From Umbilicaria muhlenbergii (lineage: Eukaryota; Ascomycota; Lecanoromycetes; Umbilicariales; Umbilicariaceae), in assembly GCA_000611775.1 (NCBI GenBank), contig KK106983.1:4392808-4456807 (forward strand): a stretch of DNA of 64,000 bases. The letters are read 5' to 3'. The notes under the pieces are model-generated. The model was not told the origin of the DNA, searched no databases, and was given only the letters and a program-made list of their open reading frames with translations. Each line of letters begins with the position of its first letter. Positions within the stretch are counted from its first letter, which is position 1. Both the position numbers and the translations under genes were made by a program. Positions 57,710 to 64,000 of the stretch are shown one piece after another.

Positions 57710-59084
57710 CTTAATAATGCGAGTATGCAGTGCTTAAAGAATTCGGGTCAGTGTGCAAGATGCTGAGTGTTTCAATGTAGACTTGACAGTCCCCGAAAAC
57801 TTTGAGCAACGAAATCGGACTTTATAGAACTCTGAACGCACCATGAGTGGCAAGAACCGAGGCAACCTGAATACTTCGTGATGTAGTATAAAACCAGAAT
57901 CTTTGGCCGTCAATGGTCATGAATCAGAAAAAAAGCCACTGGGGTCAACATGAAAACGAAGACAAAGTTTTTTTATTAGTAGCTTCATACCATCATATAT
58001 GAATCTTAGTATAAGACACCGCCTCTCGAACAGTTCATCCGGCGCCACCGAGTCATAGCGTTGCATAGTGATATCATTTAAGTCTTCATCATCCACCGTC
58101 AGTATAGCGGACTTGCTCGGCCAGTTCGGCCTGGTAACACAAAAATATGCGCATGGCGGAATGAATAATCCGGATGGAGATGGATAGGAGACTGTAGAGA
58201 ATGAAGATGGCGCAAGGTCTGGAGGTGAGACGGTGTGAAGGTGTGGAGGTGTGGAGGTGTAGAGAGGTGCAGAGAGGTGTAGAGGGTGAGGTGTAGAGGT
58301 GTGGAGGTGTGGAGGTGTGAAAGTGAAGAGTTAGATCGGATGATAGCTGCAGGAGGAGGGGTGGGGGGTGGAGATGGAGTGGATTCCCTAAGGTAGGGTC
58401 AGTTGGCTGTTGCAGAGGGGTTGGTAGGGGTTTGTTGCAGTTGGGAAGCTGGGGGCGTACCTTCCAATTGGAAAACAAAACCCGCTAGCATGTAATTTGC
58501 GGACAGTGTCGGTGGGTGAGAGGGTTGTGCTCCCCTTCGTGATGATGTAGGGTGATTGCGGTTCCCATGTTTTAGGGAAGGAGTCCATCAATACCACATC
58601 GCCCTGGTCGCGCTGTTGCGCGTCATCGACATCGACGTAGAACGGACCACAGCTTCCTTACCATTGGCATAACGGCTTGACGGTTGGAAGAGTGGCATGC
58701 AATGTCCCCTCTCTTTCTCCGTTCTCCCTTCACAACACGACTTAAAGCACTTGCATAGCTGTGAATCGCGCCCTTCTCAATCCTCGCCCTGATCCGATTC
58801 TTCATCTTCAGTCATGAACGACTGGCACCCATTCCATTATTCCATTGCGCAGCAGTTCTTACTGTGAATTGCAAACAGGTAGACTGCAGTTCTTGGACTG
58901 TCGAGAGTGTTAGCGCTGAGCATAGTTGTGCTGCACACAAGCTTAAGAGTGCTTCTGGTAACACGAAACTCAGATGAGGTATCATGATTATTCTATCTAA
59001 GCACTCAACGTAGTACACTGCCAAGGTACCGTCAGTATGCCATGTATATGAACTATGCACAAAAAATACATCAACAAACTCCTT
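57710..59084. other. Intergenic with GGTGTGGA minisatellite
   Basis: Promoter side of the secreted-protein gene and 3' flank of CYP51. A minus-strand open stretch at about 58388-58640 (DSFPKTWEPQSPYIITKGST) looks somewhat protein-like but ends in low complexity and I cannot place it; it may be a gene remnant. Confidence 0.45.
58222..58322. repeat. GGTGTGGA/GGTGTAGA minisatellite
   Basis: Imperfect 8-10 bp units of GGTGTGGA and AGAGGTGT in about 100 bp of intergenic DNA. Confidence 0.8.
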
Positions 59085-60822
<1,738 letters not shown>

Positions 60823-61489
60823 GGTGGTAGAATAAACGGCAATGGCAGCGAGAAATTTCGTTCCAGGACGGATAATATTATGCAAGGTACGCGGCTCGAA
60901 GACTTGGCGTAGCGCGCAATTGCAATCATGGGAGTTGCCACTTCCGGATCATGCCACCCATATTCATCTCCGACTATCAAGTCAGGAAATCAATCCCTTA
61001 GCCTGCACGAGGCAGGAGAGAAAAGCTTTCAAGGTTGGCACGTATCTACTTTAGGTGAGTCTCGACTCTCAAGTAGTGACAGCGACAGGGCTTACTACTA
61101 ACGACAGTAAAGTCACCATAAAGATCCAAGTATTATACAATGTGTTTGACTACATTACTGCCTCGTGCCTCTCCAACCAGGCTATGTACGTGAGGTGTCA
61201 GAAGTCCAGCTGTAGTAGAGAATACGGCTACTCAAGACGCTTGAAGCACTGCTTTTATCTGTCAAGAACGTACGATGATAGCCCATAAGCCGAGCGAGAT
61301 GTATTTGAGGTGATGACCGCACAGCCGCCCTATGATCGAGTCTCTGCGAACAATGTCTCTCCAAAGCCCATCATAGCGTGCATAGTAAGCCAACAGTTGT
61401 AATTTCTTTGCGATTCTAAACACAGAGTCTGGTGCACACGTTGCCGGCCGTGTAGATGTCTTCAGTACCAAATCAAGCCGTCCAGCCCT
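60823..61489. other. Intergenic: CYP51 promoter and 3' flank of the checkpoint kinase gene
   Basis: Contains the candidate sterol regulatory site at 60948-60958. No tandem promoter repeat of the kind linked to CYP51 over-expression in other fungi is seen. Confidence 0.55.
60948..60958 (+). promoter_or_regulatory. Candidate SREBP (SrbA) binding site upstream of CYP51
   Basis: ATCATGCCACC fits at all eleven positions the degenerate SrbA motif I recall for Aspergillus fumigatus, RTCABSCCACY, and starts about 126 bp before the CYP51 start codon. SrbA-type factors activate ERG genes under low oxygen or sterol depletion. Eleven-base degenerate matches also arise by chance. Confidence 0.4.
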
Positions 61490-63813
<2,324 letters not shown>

Positions 63814-64000
63814 CTTCATAAAATGGAATAGAAGCTACAACGCAGAGTAGGGGGCAAAGTTTGCAGAATCGAGCAAAGCTAGCGACGTATATTTGGTCCC
63901 TCACCCGTTGCGATAGCAGCCTGACGCTTCGACGTGGGAGTGACTATTTCTGGTGTGCCAATGGTCAAATAAGGTGTTCCAAGTCACTGCAGGCGAAGAT
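63814..64000. other. Upstream region of the checkpoint kinase gene
   Basis: Short promoter-side sequence up to the window end; nothing specific seen. Confidence 0.4.

Noticed and set aside
58388-58640. Minus-strand segment with DSFPKTWEPQSPYIITKGST
   Set aside because: Looks weakly protein-like but has no clear start, end or family; kept only as a remark on the intergenic region.

Overview
The window reads as nuclear DNA of a filamentous ascomycete. Genes are compact and carry short introns of roughly 45-100 nt with GT..AG ends, proteins have long Ser/Pro/Gln-rich tails, and the families are fungal: Ura6, Sec53, KipA/Kip2-type kinesin, CYP51, DUF3074, and F-box-like proteins with an L-P-x-E-[LI]-R-x-x-I-Y core. 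The CYP51 sequence closely resembles, from memory, those of Mycosphaerella-type fungi, so a Dothideomycete of the Capnodiales/Mycosphaerellales is the best guess. I see no tRNA, rRNA, CRISPR array, intact transposon or virus-like element. Two assembly gaps are present (about 4620-4747 and 20922-20926).

Layout. 0-13 kb: the end of a cation exchanger gene, UMP kinase, two F-box-like proteins, a four-TM membrane protein (HAM-8 candidate), a broken EthD gene, a CCDC90/MCUR1-like mitochondrial protein and phosphomannomutase. 13.6-16.3 kb: a heavily frameshifted relic of a large uncharacterised fungal protein. 17-24 kb: a 14-TM MFS exporter and a WW-PhoD phosphatase fusion. 26-41.5 kb: a C2H2 transcription factor, a 1538-residue RfeD-like protein, a DUF3074 protein, mitoribosomal mS41 and a CDK7/Kin28 kinase. 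43-54 kb: kinesin, an FUT8-like glycosyltransferase, DGAT2 and STK19. 55-58 kb: two small secreted proteins flanking a zinc alcohol dehydrogenase relic. 59-64 kb: CYP51 (lanosterol/eburicol 14-alpha-demethylase) and an FHA checkpoint kinase of the Chk2/Rad53 type.

Most intact genes are housekeeping functions in no shared pathway: nucleotide and sugar-nucleotide supply, mitochondrial function, transcription and cell cycle, polarity, lipid and sterol synthesis. No biosynthetic cluster is evident. The unusual content is the decayed accessory genes (EthD, the large orphan family, alcohol dehydrogenase), all broken by frame changes rather than by an obvious C-to-T pattern and all sitting between intact core genes. 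Other points of note are the WW-PhoD architecture, a GC-AG intron, a 17-nt micro-exon in the checkpoint kinase, a frame break in the DGAT2 leader, and a sterol-regulatory-like site upstream of CYP51. No wholly new multi-gene system is apparent.
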